The notes beneath the pieces are model-generated. The model was not told the DNA's origin, ran no database searches, and saw only the letters and a list, made by a program, of their open reading frames with translations. Below, piece after piece: positions 1-7,666 of a DNA stretch of 25,147 nucleotides (within the stretch, counting starts at the first letter, position 1; each line of letters begins with the position of its first letter). Source of the DNA: a virus; the IMG/VR virus record IMGVR_UViG_3300024062_000061, positions 1 to 25,147 of that record; one strand, 5' to 3'. Position numbers and translations under genes: made by a program.

Positions 1-619
1 TAAAAGCTTGAAAGGTTCCGTTTCTTATTAAACCTCCATCTTCAGCTTTAGATAATGAAACACAAGGTGTATTTAGTAATGGAGCTAATCTAATTTCCTC
101 ACAATCTAATCTATCTGTATCAGTACATGTTACACAATCATCTATTGTTTCACAATCTTGAATCCAAGGTACATTATCAATGTTTAATGTACGTGATGGA
201 TTATTAGAATCATCCCAATATACTTGCCAAGTACAATCAAAGTTTTCTTTAGCTGCACCTGATATAAGAAACTTTTTATTAAAGTTAAGACATGGATCAT
301 TTACAAGTGTTGTATACTTACATTCACTATCGTCAAATATACCTATCTCAGAATTAATATTATCTGTAGAATATATAACCCATTTATCACTATATAACTT
401 TATAGCTCCAATTATTGTATATGGTATTTCTCCACATGAAAAGTTTGAAGGTTCATTTCCTATAACACCTAGGTCTCCATCAGTAGAATTGTTAGCTGCA
501 TTACGCGCATGCCACCAACTTTGATTTGGTTCCATAGATTGTGTAATATCCTTATTCATACCCTTTATAAAGGTATTAGTATTTACACTAGATGATGATG
601 CTGATGTTTTCTTAGCCAT
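1..619 (-). CDS. Tail stabilisation / muzzle-like protein, 5' part only
   Basis: An open frame starts with ATG at 619 and runs without a stop to the left edge, giving 206 residues of a longer protein. It begins MAKKTSASSS and contains the segments NTFIKGMNKDI, HARNAANNSTDGDLG, PYTIIGAIKLYSDKWVIYST and NPSRTLNIDNVPWI. From memory these match the N-terminus of the long crAss-like tail protein annotated as stabilisation protein (P22 gp10-like) and seen as the distal tail 'muzzle' in a crassvirus structure. It would close or extend the tail barrel beyond the ring proteins. Several Cys pairs (DCVTC, LDC) lie near residues 160-180. The gene starts 14 bases after the 308-aa gene stops, in the same operon. 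Family assignment is by recalled similarity; the C-terminal part lies outside the window. Confidence 0.85.
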   Translation of the reverse strand, partial: MAKKTSASSSSVNTNTFIKGMNKDITQSMEPNQSWWHARNAANNSTDGDLGVIGNEPSNFSCGEIPYTIIGAIKLYSDKWVIYSTDNINSEIGIFDDSECKYTTLVNDPCLNFNKKFLISGAAKENFDCTWQVYWDDSNNPSRTLNIDNVPWIQDCETIDDCVTCTDTDRLDCEEIRLAPLLNTPCVSLSKAEDGGLIRNGTFQAF

Positions 620-633
620 GCTAATTTAATTCT

Positions 634-1560
634 TTATGAGTAAGTATTATTAGTTCTATTTCCTGTAACTCTTGGATTATGTGGAGCATAACTCAAAAAC
701 ATATTATAATAATTATGATACTGAGCTCTTCTGTTTACATTATGAATCTTTCTCATTTCTGCAAAGTTTGGTGTATTAACAAAACTTAAAGCATTATTTC
801 TTGCAGCTCTTAGTCTTTGTTCTATCAAACCTAACTGCTGACTTACGTTCTCACCTTGAAAAATCATATTCTCAAGTATTCTTTGCTTTATTGCATATTC
901 ATAATACTCATTGCAATATGGGTGATCTAATACTATTAATTCACCATTTGCATTTTCCATAGCACCTTGATAACTTAAATATACTTTACCTGTTGTAAAT
1001 GATGTAATTAAAAATCCATCTTTTATTTCTGCTATATCTGGTGCTTGAGCTCCTAACTCAGGACAATAACAAACTTTATCATTAACATCTTGAATTCTTA
1101 ATTGAGTCCATGCAGTAAAACTTCTATATTGTTCTGGTCCAATTCTTTGTATTAACTGATGCTCATTATTATCATTACAAGTTTTAATAATACAAACGTC
1201 TTTACATGTTGGTGAATCTCCACATTGATCAACTTCTGTTGGAGCAGGTACATATGGTACTTCATTAAAAGTTTCTACATGTGTGCCTGATGGCATTGTA
1301 TTATTTATCTTATAATCACCACATAAAAATCCATAATTTATATATGCAAAATCATTTGGTAATTGTCCTTTACCATGTTCTACATCTATAATAACTTCTT
1401 TAGTTCTATGTATTTTTAAACCTAAATCATAATTAACCCTTGTTGCAACTTTAATAAGTTGAGCAGGTTCAATCATTCCTTCTAAAGCATAATTAGAAAA
1501 GTCTATGGAAACATCTTCCATTAACTGTCCAAAAGTTCTATATTTATTTGATACTCCCAT
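634..1560 (-). CDS. Ring / head-tail connector protein (crAss-like conserved, 308 aa)
   Basis: This is a complete 308-residue frame. The N-terminal region (FGQLMEDVSIDFSNYALEG, about residues 10-30) looks like the helical start typical of connector or tail-tubular proteins. The middle is beta-rich with Cys clusters (DQCGDSPTCKDVC, VCYCPELG), and the C-terminus is a long helical segment (YEYAIKQRILENM to RRAQYHNYYNMF). This helix-beta-helix plan, and the position between the P22 gp4-like gene and the stabilisation protein, fit a crassvirus tail-ring protein. The start codon overlaps the preceding gene's stop as TAATG, so translation is probably coupled. The family is recognised as conserved in crAss-like phages; its exact ring position is inferred. 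Confidence 0.75.
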   Translation of the reverse strand: MGVSNKYRTFGQLMEDVSIDFSNYALEGMIEPAQLIKVATRVNYDLGLKIHRTKEVIIDVEHGKGQLPNDFAYINYGFLCGDYKINNTMPSGTHVETFNEVPYVPAPTEVDQCGDSPTCKDVCIIKTCNDNNEHQLIQRIGPEQYRSFTAWTQLRIQDVNDKVCYCPELGAQAPDIAEIKDGFLITSFTTGKVYLSYQGAMENANGELIVLDHPYCNEYYEYAIKQRILENMIFQGENVSQQLGLIEQRLRAARNNALSFVNTPNFAEMRKIHNVNRRAQYHNYYNMFLSYAPHNPRVTGNRTNNTYS

Positions 1561-2231
1561 TACCTATGTATATTTTGTTTGTTGTCAGAATCATCAGATG
1601 GTATTCGAGCTGTACCTATCATTGTTTGTATAACTTGTGCTTCTATTTCAGCAAATAGTGCCTCTGGAATATATATTGGTTGTTCGTATCTTGGTGTACA
1701 ATCATCTTCTGTATCACAATTCCATCTTGTAATATCAGAATTAAATACACCTTCTATCTTTAATGCATCCCATTCTATATTTGGAGAATATATGTAACCA
1801 TCTAACCACCAAAAATATTTTGCATTATTGTACTTAAAAGACGTTGTTTTTGTCATTGAGGTGTATGTACCCGGTTGAGTTGCGTTAAGCTCTTGTGAGC
1901 CATCTATGGAACTTACAGTTCTAATAAGAGGACCCCAATATCCTTCTATCATAGACGGAAGCCTTACTTTAGAACGTTTAAATGTACAACCACTTTGAAT
2001 ACCAGAACATTGAGCTTCAACCTTATCAACATCAATTAATTCTACATATGGTAATGTTTTCCAAACAGAATTAAATTTCATTAATTTGTTTGCATAATCT
2101 TGTCTTCTCATTAAAATCTGAGCATACTTTTCAATTAAACTGTATACATATCTATCAGTTACAAATGAATCTTGCACCTCAGCTTTAACCTGACCTCTTA
2201 TTCTTGATACGACTTCTGCTATAGTTGACAT
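1560..2231 (-). CDS. Tail tubular / ring protein, P22 gp4-like (223 aa)
   Basis: A 223-residue protein opens with a helical segment (STIAEVVSRIRGQVKAEVQD, VYSLIEKYAQILMRRQDY), has a beta-rich core with aromatic motifs (GYWGPLIRT, YFWWLDGYIYSPN), and returns to helix near the end (PEALFAEIEAQVIQTMIG). This matches my memory of the crAss-like tail tubular protein compared with P22 gp4, a dodecameric adaptor under the portal. A Cys pair occurs in the core (AQCSGIQSGC) and another at NCDTEDDC. It lies five bases after the 188-aa gene and its stop overlaps the start of the 308-aa gene by one base. The gp4-like assignment is family knowledge plus position; no catalytic residues are expected. Confidence 0.75.
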   Translation of the reverse strand: MSTIAEVVSRIRGQVKAEVQDSFVTDRYVYSLIEKYAQILMRRQDYANKLMKFNSVWKTLPYVELIDVDKVEAQCSGIQSGCTFKRSKVRLPSMIEGYWGPLIRTVSSIDGSQELNATQPGTYTSMTKTTSFKYNNAKYFWWLDGYIYSPNIEWDALKIEGVFNSDITRWNCDTEDDCTPRYEQPIYIPEALFAEIEAQVIQTMIGTARIPSDDSDNKQNIHR

Positions 2232-2236
2232 TATAT

Positions 2237-2803
2237 TTAATTTTCAAATTCATTATAAGACTCTAATTCTTTTTGAGTCTTTTCATTAATCTCAGTATAA
2301 AGTTTAGCAACCCTGAATGTGTTCTTTACATGAACATATTTAGTCCAATTAATTGGATATGTTTTAGCAACAGTTCTTTTAAATGTTCTACATGCTTCAA
2401 ACTTCCAAAGGTCTCTATTCTTATACCTATACTTTGCAGACCAATTAGTGTAAAATATTTTACCTATATTACCATCTGTATCCCAGTTCTTATTCTGTAA
2501 AACTTTTCCGTATTTATTGGATAATGCATAATTGGTATTTCCGTTTTTAGAACCAGGACACGTTCCTATAAAAAGATATCCTAATGAGTCAGGTAATTCT
2601 ACCCCGTCTCTATTTTCTATAACGGCATTCCATAAGTTAACATTATACAACTTAATTATACTTTTAAGTTTATTATTATCAATATTAGAATATGAAGGAA
2701 ATTGTTCTTTAAATTCTGATATTGTTTCTTTATTTAGTAAACCAAATTTTCTCTCTCTATATCTTGGAGCATTTAAATCAGGTTTGTTAAATACATTACT
2801 CAT
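2237..2803 (-). CDS. crAss-like conserved protein of unknown function (188 aa)
   Basis: This lysine- and asparagine-rich protein begins MSNVFNKPDLNAPRYRERKF. It has a helical stretch (ISEFKEQFPSYSNIDNNKLKSIIKLYN), the motif RDGVELPDSLGYLFIGTCPG at about residues 65-84, and a basic C-terminal half (KYRYKNRDLWKFEACRTFKRTV). I recall closely similar proteins next to the tail-ring genes of many crAss-like phages, without a known function. The net positive charge would suit contact with DNA or with acidic virion surfaces, but that is inference. It opens the short tail-gene run 2803-1 after the phosphoesterase gene, and a promoter-like element lies directly upstream. Confidence 0.65.
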   Translation of the reverse strand: MSNVFNKPDLNAPRYRERKFGLLNKETISEFKEQFPSYSNIDNNKLKSIIKLYNVNLWNAVIENRDGVELPDSLGYLFIGTCPGSKNGNTNYALSNKYGKVLQNKNWDTDGNIGKIFYTNWSAKYRYKNRDLWKFEACRTFKRTVAKTYPINWTKYVHVKNTFRVAKLYTEINEKTQKELESYNEFEN

Positions 2804-2814
2804 ATGGTCTCATT

Positions 2815-2826
2815 TATAATTTACAA
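2815..2826 (-). promoter_or_regulatory. Promoter-like element upstream of the 188-aa gene
   Basis: Plus-strand TATAATTTACAA (minus TTGTAAATTATA) matches at 11 of 12 positions the 12-mer found upstream of the 735-aa and 190-aa genes. It sits only 12 bases before the ATG, so if it is a -10 type element the message would be almost leaderless. It could instead be chance in AT-rich DNA. Confidence 0.25.
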
Positions 2827-2860
2827 AAAAAACATCACTTAATGAAATTAAAATGAGGCA

Positions 2861-4072
2861 TTATATTGCCTGATAGGTTAATTCACATATATTACCTAAT
2901 AATGCATCTTGAAGTTCTAACTTACCTGATCTTCTGTTACCTACATATTTATTGCTATAATGATAATAATCTGTTTTACCTAAACTTGGTAAAGTCTTAT
3001 GAACAAAACCTGTTGTCTCAGCAGTAGTCATATATTCAACTTTTCTTTCTGTATGAAAGTGCCCTGTAAATAAAGTTCTATTAATAGTTGCTCCCCATTG
3101 TTTAGGATATTCTGTTGCATATACTAATGGTGTATTTTTACTTGGTTTATCTCCATGTTCAAATGCATTAAAATTATTACCCCATACATGAACTTTTCTT
3201 TCTTCATATTTAATATCCCAAGTAATTTCATCACACTCTATAGACTTTGATAATGCATGAGCTAAATGAAAAGAAGATAATCTATCATGATTACCAGGTA
3301 TATATACTACAACTAATTCTTTACAAAAACTTTTAATATAATTAATACCCCAATGTAATGCATCAAATGCTTGAACATATGCTTCGGTTGATGTCATACA
3401 ATTATCTAAAGGAGTACCACTTGTTGTTGTACCATTAAATGTATCCATATTAATTAAATCTCCACCAACAACAAAATACATCTTTTCTATATAATGAGAT
3501 GGTACAGCTCTATTTAATAAATTAATTAAAGTATCTTCAAAATCTTTATCTATAGTTTCATTACCTTCTTTACCAAAATGTATATCTTGTAAAGACATAA
3601 CACCACACACTGTATGTGCATTTTTTCTTTTATCTAATTCAACTTTTGGTATCTTATAAGTTTTTGGTTTCCAGTTTTCTAATAATTTTTCAAGATTACT
3701 TTCTGTAGTATCTTTTACTTTTGATACTAAAGCTGAAACTCTCCAATGATCTCCCATTTGTTTATTCCAATATTGGGAAAGCTTCCACTCTTTTGTATCA
3801 ATACTTAAAAGTTTTATAATTTCTTCTGCTGACTTTGGTTCTGTAGATGATGTAGCAGCTATAGTTTTTTCACCTTTTTCTAAATTTACTGCTTCAGTAA
3901 TACCTGAGTCAGCATCCATTTTTCCAAAAAACTTTCTTTTTTGTTTTTTGCTTTTTCTGATTTCATTTCTCAACTTAACATATTCTGATTCAGATATTCC
4001 AAGTTTATCTGCACAATATGCAACAGACTTTTTCCACTTAAATGTTTTGATAATTTCTTCCTTAATATTCAT
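2861..4072 (-). CDS. Calcineurin-like metallophosphoesterase with N-terminal HTH-like segment (403 aa)
   Basis: The five metal-binding motifs of the calcineurin-like phosphoesterase superfamily are present in order: D163-x-H165 (SLQDIHFG), G204-D205-x-x-N208 (VVGGDLINMD), G260-N261-H262-D263 (IPGNHDRL), H306-G-D (FEHGDKP) and G337-H338-x-H340 (FTGHFHTE). The enzyme should therefore cleave a phosphomono- or phosphodiester using two metal ions; the substrate is unknown. Residues 1-45 (WKKSVAYCADKLGISESEY, then a Lys-rich stretch) resemble a helix-turn-helix with a basic tail, so a nucleic-acid target is plausible. Residues 60-150 look like a linker. The gene lies alone between a terminator and the tail-ring genes. 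Such enzymes are known within crAss-like structural modules, but I do not know whether they enter the virion. Confidence 0.92.
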   Translation of the reverse strand: MNIKEEIIKTFKWKKSVAYCADKLGISESEYVKLRNEIRKSKKQKRKFFGKMDADSGITEAVNLEKGEKTIAATSSTEPKSAEEIIKLLSIDTKEWKLSQYWNKQMGDHWRVSALVSKVKDTTESNLEKLLENWKPKTYKIPKVELDKRKNAHTVCGVMSLQDIHFGKEGNETIDKDFEDTLINLLNRAVPSHYIEKMYFVVGGDLINMDTFNGTTTSGTPLDNCMTSTEAYVQAFDALHWGINYIKSFCKELVVVYIPGNHDRLSSFHLAHALSKSIECDEITWDIKYEERKVHVWGNNFNAFEHGDKPSKNTPLVYATEYPKQWGATINRTLFTGHFHTERKVEYMTTAETTGFVHKTLPSLGKTDYYHYSNKYVGNRRSGKLELQDALLGNICELTYQAI

Positions 4073-4121
4073 AAGATTTTGTATAAAAGTTTTGTAAAAA
4101 TATATTTATTTTTTTAATAAG

Positions 4122-4152
4122 AAAAAAAAAGACTGAGTTTCCCCAGTCTTTT
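4122..4152 (-). terminator. Intrinsic terminator after the 186-aa gene
   Basis: Arms 4127-4135 (aaaagactg) and 4144-4152 (cagtctttt) pair perfectly around an 8-base loop. On the minus strand the stem is followed by a run of T (plus-strand A at 4122-4130). It ends the unit that contains the 735-aa and 186-aa genes, before the phosphoesterase gene. Confidence 0.85.
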
Positions 4153-4197
4153 CCAACGTTTGTGATAGAAAACCAACAAACCACCACTTGTTGTTTC

Positions 4198-4758
4198 TTA
4201 TGCTGCTAATGTTGTAAACAAAATTTCTATAGGTTTACAAGAAGCGGAATTATTATTATCTACAACTTTAACTTTATAAGCTGTATCAGCTACTAAATTA
4301 GTTATTGTAAAGTTATTAGTTGTAGTTACAATTGGTATTGGATTTGCAAGTGTCCATCCTGAAGGTGCTACTTGAGTATCATAATATATATTAATACCTG
4401 TACTAGAACTCCATATACCATCCCAAATAATATTTGCTGTACTTGATGCAATAACACCTGTATACACATTATAAGGATCGTGTTGTAAATCTTCAGAAGT
4501 ACATGCTCCTAATCCATTTGATAATATCATTGCAAATTTTTGAATAATAGAATCCAATCTTTCACCAGTATTTATTTTTAATAATGATGCTGGATCACCA
4601 ATTTGAAAAGATGCACCACAATAACTTACACACTCTGTGCATTGCACCTCATCACATCTTTCACTACCTACACTACAATCAGTATATGTACACGGTGTTG
4701 ATAAAGCTGTATCTTCACAACCACATTTATTACTACATTTAGAACAATTACAAGCCAT
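4198..4758 (-). CDS. Cys-rich / FN3-type virion protein (186 aa)
   Basis: Residues 1-48 are packed with Cys (MACNCSKCSNKCGCED, then pairs at SVGSERC, VQCTEC, SYC), a pattern that could bind metal or form disulfides. Residues 48-85 hold a GDxL-like helix (KINTGERLDSIIQKFAMILS). The C-terminal 85 residues form a beta domain ending in the FN3-like strands NFTITNLVADTAYKVKVVD and PIEILFTT. I recall this Cys-rich, helix, FN3 plan from surface proteins of crAss-like and related Bacteroidota phages. The same middle motif occurs in the 735-aa protein encoded just upstream (gap 29 bases), so the two probably share a docking mode. It is likely a short decoration or fibre-associated protein; direct proof is lacking. 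The next feature downstream is a terminator. Confidence 0.7.
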   Translation of the reverse strand: MACNCSKCSNKCGCEDTALSTPCTYTDCSVGSERCDEVQCTECVSYCGASFQIGDPASLLKINTGERLDSIIQKFAMILSNGLGACTSEDLQHDPYNVYTGVIASSTANIIWDGIWSSSTGINIYYDTQVAPSGWTLANPIPIVTTTNNFTITNLVADTAYKVKVVDNNNSASCKPIEILFTTLAA

Positions 4759-4787
4759 TTTTTTTATTTTAATTTTATTTTATTTTA

Positions 4788-6995
4788 TTAACATATAGCT
4801 AGAAGAGCGTTATTTAAGTCAACATAATCAGGATTTACACTAAATGTACCTCCAGTTGCTACTGCAAAGTCAGCCCATGGAGTTGTTGTTACTCCGCCTC
4901 CATCCGTATAAGTTACAGCTGCACCATCACCTAGCACAATTGCTTTAATACCATCTATTAAACATTGCTGTTGTAATGCTGCTAATTCAGCTACAGATGT
5001 TGCATCAAATACCCCAGTAGGTCCACTTGGTAATTCACTAGTTACAATCACAATAACTTTTGATGCTGTTGGTCTAAACGCATCAACAAATCCTGAAATT
5101 GCAGATGCTGCAAGTGTTCCTGTAGGTTGTGTACCAGCAACACCAGCTCCTAATGGCCAATCAACTGTATCTAGTTTATTCAACTGTGTATCAAATGTTG
5201 CAGCATTATTAGTTTGGAACATTTCAACAGCAGTTACATAAGCATATATTGATGGTGTTGCTGGAAATGGAGCTATAATTTTTTGAACCGCTGGCAAAGC
5301 TGTATACTCTACAGAAGAATTATAATTAGGCGTAGCACTACTATCTTGATCAGCAATTCCTAATGCAATTCTGTAATCATTTACTCCAGATAAAGTAGCT
5401 ATATTAGCAGATATAGCCGGTGCATTTGTTTTGTAATCAGCAATTATAGGTTGCATTAAATTAGCATCACAATAATCTATTAATATTGCTACATCCATTC
5501 CTTGATCACATGCAATAAATGCAAAGTTTGTGGTAAATGATGTAGTGTTAGTACAAACAACTGTTTTACCACCTTTAGTAACTGTTACTCTTACTGTATA
5601 TGTTGTACCAGGTGTTAAACCTGCAAATGTATTTGTTACAGTAACGCCTGGATTATTTTGAGTATATGTATCAATTATTACACCATTACTATCTAAAATA
5701 TCTATTACATATACTGCAGTAGTACCTATTAAGTTTGTAAAGTCTACTGTTGCCTCTTCTGTAGTTACCCCTGTTACATTTATAATTGCAGGACATGGGA
5801 CAATACCTGGTACTGTTCCTGCTGCAACATTACTACACGTATCAGATCCATTTGTAACACAAAATGCTACAGATGTTGTAAGATCTTGTGAAGTATTTAA
5901 TGCTGCAGTAGAAATATTTATACCAGCAGCATTACTTTGTAATGAGCTTACATTTACGGTACTTGTTATTGCTGCACCAAGTGCATCTGTAATAGTAACA
6001 ACAGTACTTCCTGCACAATCATTAAATACAGCAGGAATACTTGAAGATGTAAAATCAAAGTTTAATGTATCAATTTCACCAGATGTATTAATTACACCAT
6101 TTGCAACATACCCAAATGTTACAGCATCACAACCTGATGGACAACAGTTAAGTTGAATATTTTGTATTGCCGTATACATATCATCTATAACAACCCAAGC
6201 ATTTTGAAAACTTTCAGATAAAGTGCTTGGAGAAGAATTCCATCCTGTAATAGATCCATATGTTACTGCATTATTAGTTAATGTAGTATTTGAACTTACA
6301 ATTACTGTTTGACTTATTGCTGAGTTAATTGCTGCTGGTAAACCTACAGCATTTTCTAATGCACAAAAACGTGCTTCTATAGCAAGTACTAAAACTGAAA
6401 CATCTGTTAATACACTGGGTAATATACATGTAGGAATAATTTGTTTTTCTACTACAACACCTGAACATGGTAATACACATGCTTCAAGAATAGCTATTCT
6501 ATCTCCATAAGAAGTTAATGTAGACTGAATAGATGATATTGTAGTTAATATATCACAAACCTTATTTGCTATTAATGTTGCAAATAAATCAAGTCTTAGT
6601 TGTGTTACTGGATTCCCACCTGCATCATTATACTGAAGACAGAGAGGTAATGTCATTATAGGAAGGTTATCTTGTACATAATCTTCAGGAGGTAAATTAC
6701 TTCCTGAATCTGCACAAATAGAATTAACCATTTCCTGTAAAACAGGAACTAATGTAGTTGGAGTTGTACCTGGAATATTTAAACATGTTAGGTCTAACCC
6801 ATCAAGATTAGGATTTGCGGTTACACCGCTTGTAATTAAATTACATACCTCAGTGGCTAATTTATATGTTACTTCGCTTATAGTATCTCCATTACAAAGA
6901 TCTATACAACTAATATCTGGACCTTGCCATATAACACAATTAGATGAAATACTATCACATCCATTTGTCATATTACTTGAATTACTTGGAATCAT
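4788..6995 (-). CDS. Large virion surface protein with FN3 and vWA-like domains (735 aa)
   Basis: The N-terminus (residues 10-55) carries the anchor-like pattern CVIWQGPDISC plus GDTISEVTYKLATEVC, and a second helix of the same type sits at 123-150 (LRLDLFATLIANKVCDIL). A Ser/Thr-rich beta region follows (180-395). Residues about 400-490 form an FN3 domain (TVDFTNL through LTPGTTYTVRVTVT to TTSFTT). Residues 495-735 look like a von Willebrand A domain: hydrophobic strand MDVAILIDYC, helix, strand KVIVIVTSELPSG, strand GIKAIVLGDG. The MIDAS is degenerate: D507-Y-C-D-A replaces DxSxS, and TSE replaces the usual TDG. No signal peptide or membrane segment is seen. It probably decorates the virion and contacts host or matrix proteins; the ligand is unknown. 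It heads its own unit after the terminator at 7104-7142. Confidence 0.75.
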   Translation of the reverse strand: MIPSNSSNMTNGCDSISSNCVIWQGPDISCIDLCNGDTISEVTYKLATEVCNLITSGVTANPNLDGLDLTCLNIPGTTPTTLVPVLQEMVNSICADSGSNLPPEDYVQDNLPIMTLPLCLQYNDAGGNPVTQLRLDLFATLIANKVCDILTTISSIQSTLTSYGDRIAILEACVLPCSGVVVEKQIIPTCILPSVLTDVSVLVLAIEARFCALENAVGLPAAINSAISQTVIVSSNTTLTNNAVTYGSITGWNSSPSTLSESFQNAWVVIDDMYTAIQNIQLNCCPSGCDAVTFGYVANGVINTSGEIDTLNFDFTSSSIPAVFNDCAGSTVVTITDALGAAITSTVNVSSLQSNAAGINISTAALNTSQDLTTSVAFCVTNGSDTCSNVAAGTVPGIVPCPAIINVTGVTTEEATVDFTNLIGTTAVYVIDILDSNGVIIDTYTQNNPGVTVTNTFAGLTPGTTYTVRVTVTKGGKTVVCTNTTSFTTNFAFIACDQGMDVAILIDYCDANLMQPIIADYKTNAPAISANIATLSGVNDYRIALGIADQDSSATPNYNSSVEYTALPAVQKIIAPFPATPSIYAYVTAVEMFQTNNAATFDTQLNKLDTVDWPLGAGVAGTQPTGTLAASAISGFVDAFRPTASKVIVIVTSELPSGPTGVFDATSVAELAALQQQCLIDGIKAIVLGDGAAVTYTDGGGVTTTPWADFAVATGGTFSVNPDYVDLNNALLAIC

Positions 6996-7041
6996 AAATA
7001 TATATTAATATGATGTATTACTTTGTTGTAACACATATAGT

Positions 7042-7053
7042 TATAATATACAA
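7042..7053 (-). promoter_or_regulatory. Promoter-like 12-mer upstream of the 735-aa gene
   Basis: Plus-strand TATAATATACAA (minus TTGTATATTATA) lies 47 bases before the ATG at 6995, just past the preceding terminator. The identical 12-mer occurs upstream of the 190-aa gene (13576-13587). A position between a terminator and a gene start supports a promoter role; no Bacteroides-type -7/-33 pair is convincing. Confidence 0.45.
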
Positions 7054-7103
7054 GATTTTTTTAAATCAAACAAGTATCACTTATTATAAATATTTTTTTA
7101 AAT

Positions 7104-7142
7104 AAAAAAACCTCTTAAGTACTTATTATAAGTATTAAGAGG
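7104..7142 (-). terminator. Intrinsic terminator closing the fibre locus
   Basis: The arms cctcttaagtactta (7111-7125) and taagtattaagagg (7129-7142) pair with a single bulged base. On the minus strand the stem is followed by TTTTTTT (plus-strand A at 7104-7110). It lies 23 bases after the 45-aa gene and ends the long fibre unit. Confidence 0.88.
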
Positions 7143-7165
7143 CTGTAAAGAAGATATAAACCTAA

Positions 7166-7303
7166 TTATTTTTTTACTTCTTCTTCTTTTGGAAATACTT
7201 CTTTTAAAGCATCAATTATTGTTGCTGCATCATTTAAACTATAGCATCCTTTTTGGATTGCTAAGTCTATTGCGTTTACTATTATTTGTATCTTATCTTG
7301 CAT
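7166..7303 (-). CDS. Small conserved protein (45 aa) at the end of the fibre unit
   Basis: ATG at 7303 opens a 45-residue frame, MQDKIQIIVNAIDLAIQKGC at the start and FPKEEEVKK at the end, stop at 7166-7168. It is predicted mostly helical with a turn at QKGCYSLNDA, and it is acidic to mixed in charge. I recall similar tiny proteins next to fibre-associated genes in crAss-like phages, function unknown; they may be fibre assembly factors or minor virion parts. The frame is supported by its position 23 bases after the 112-aa gene and just before a terminator. A partial, non-intact copy of its middle lies at 8809-8839, which shows that this gene has moved or been duplicated with fibre cassettes. 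Confidence 0.7.
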   Translation of the reverse strand: MQDKIQIIVNAIDLAIQKGCYSLNDAATIIDALKEVFPKEEEVKK

Positions 7304-7326
7304 AATGCAAATATAATTATTTTATT

Positions 7327-7665
7327 TTAACTCCAAGGTAAAGGCTTAACAACAGGAACTACAGGAGGATTACTTTTATTATCAACCTGTGAAGCTAAAG
7401 ACTTTTCTATAGACTCAACACCTTCTGTACCTAATGATGATTTAATCCATCCAACAACTTGCTCTTCTGTAAGGTCAGAATAAGCAACAAATCCTTCTTC
7501 TTCTTTTGGCTCAATTACAATAGAACCTAAGCTTGAAGATTTATATTCTTTTCCATCAACCTCTTCTGTACAATTTACTCTGTAAAGTATAGTTGTAACA
7601 AAATCTGTTTCATTTACTTCGTCTACTGTTTGTAAACTTTTTATTTTCCAAGTATAATTTTTCAT
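7327..7665 (-). CDS. Fibre-associated conserved protein, paralogue 2 (112 aa)
   Basis: This 112-residue protein begins with beta-rich sequence (MKNYTWKIKSLQTVDEVNET), contains the motif FVAYSDLTEEQVVGWIKSSL at about residues 58-77, and ends in NPP...PLPWS. It is clearly related to the 111-aa protein at 10383-10718: both have MKxYxW, F-V-x-Y-x-D-L-T, VVGW(I/V)K, and the NPPV...PLPW ending. From memory the pattern matches a small phage family found near tail or fibre genes (DUF7936-like); function unknown, perhaps a fibre chaperone or adaptor. The gene starts one base after the stop of the 375-aa fibre, so the two are probably translated together. Confidence 0.75.
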   Translation of the reverse strand: MKNYTWKIKSLQTVDEVNETDFVTTILYRVNCTEEVDGKEYKSSSLGSIVIEPKEEEGFVAYSDLTEEQVVGWIKSSLGTEGVESIEKSLASQVDNKSNPPVVPVVKPLPWS

Positions 7666-7666
7666 T

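Noticed and set aside
180-524. Open frame on the plus strand, 114 residues
   Set aside because: It lies opposite the clearly coding stabilisation protein gene, has no family-like sequence and no leader; it is a shadow of the minus-strand gene. The same applies to all other plus-strand frames, for example 16636-17022 and 21563-21916.
2237-2803. Possible lysozyme or endolysin for the 188-aa protein
   Set aside because: No catalytic Glu/Asp-Thr pattern, amidase His set or cell-wall-binding repeat is visible; position and recalled homologues point to a conserved unknown protein instead.
6996-7165. tRNA or small RNA gene in the larger gaps
   Set aside because: The gaps (also 4073-4197, 13548-13677, 17157-17345, 20285-20400) are AT-rich and hold terminators and promoter-like elements; no cloverleaf with a TTCGA-type arm could be drawn.
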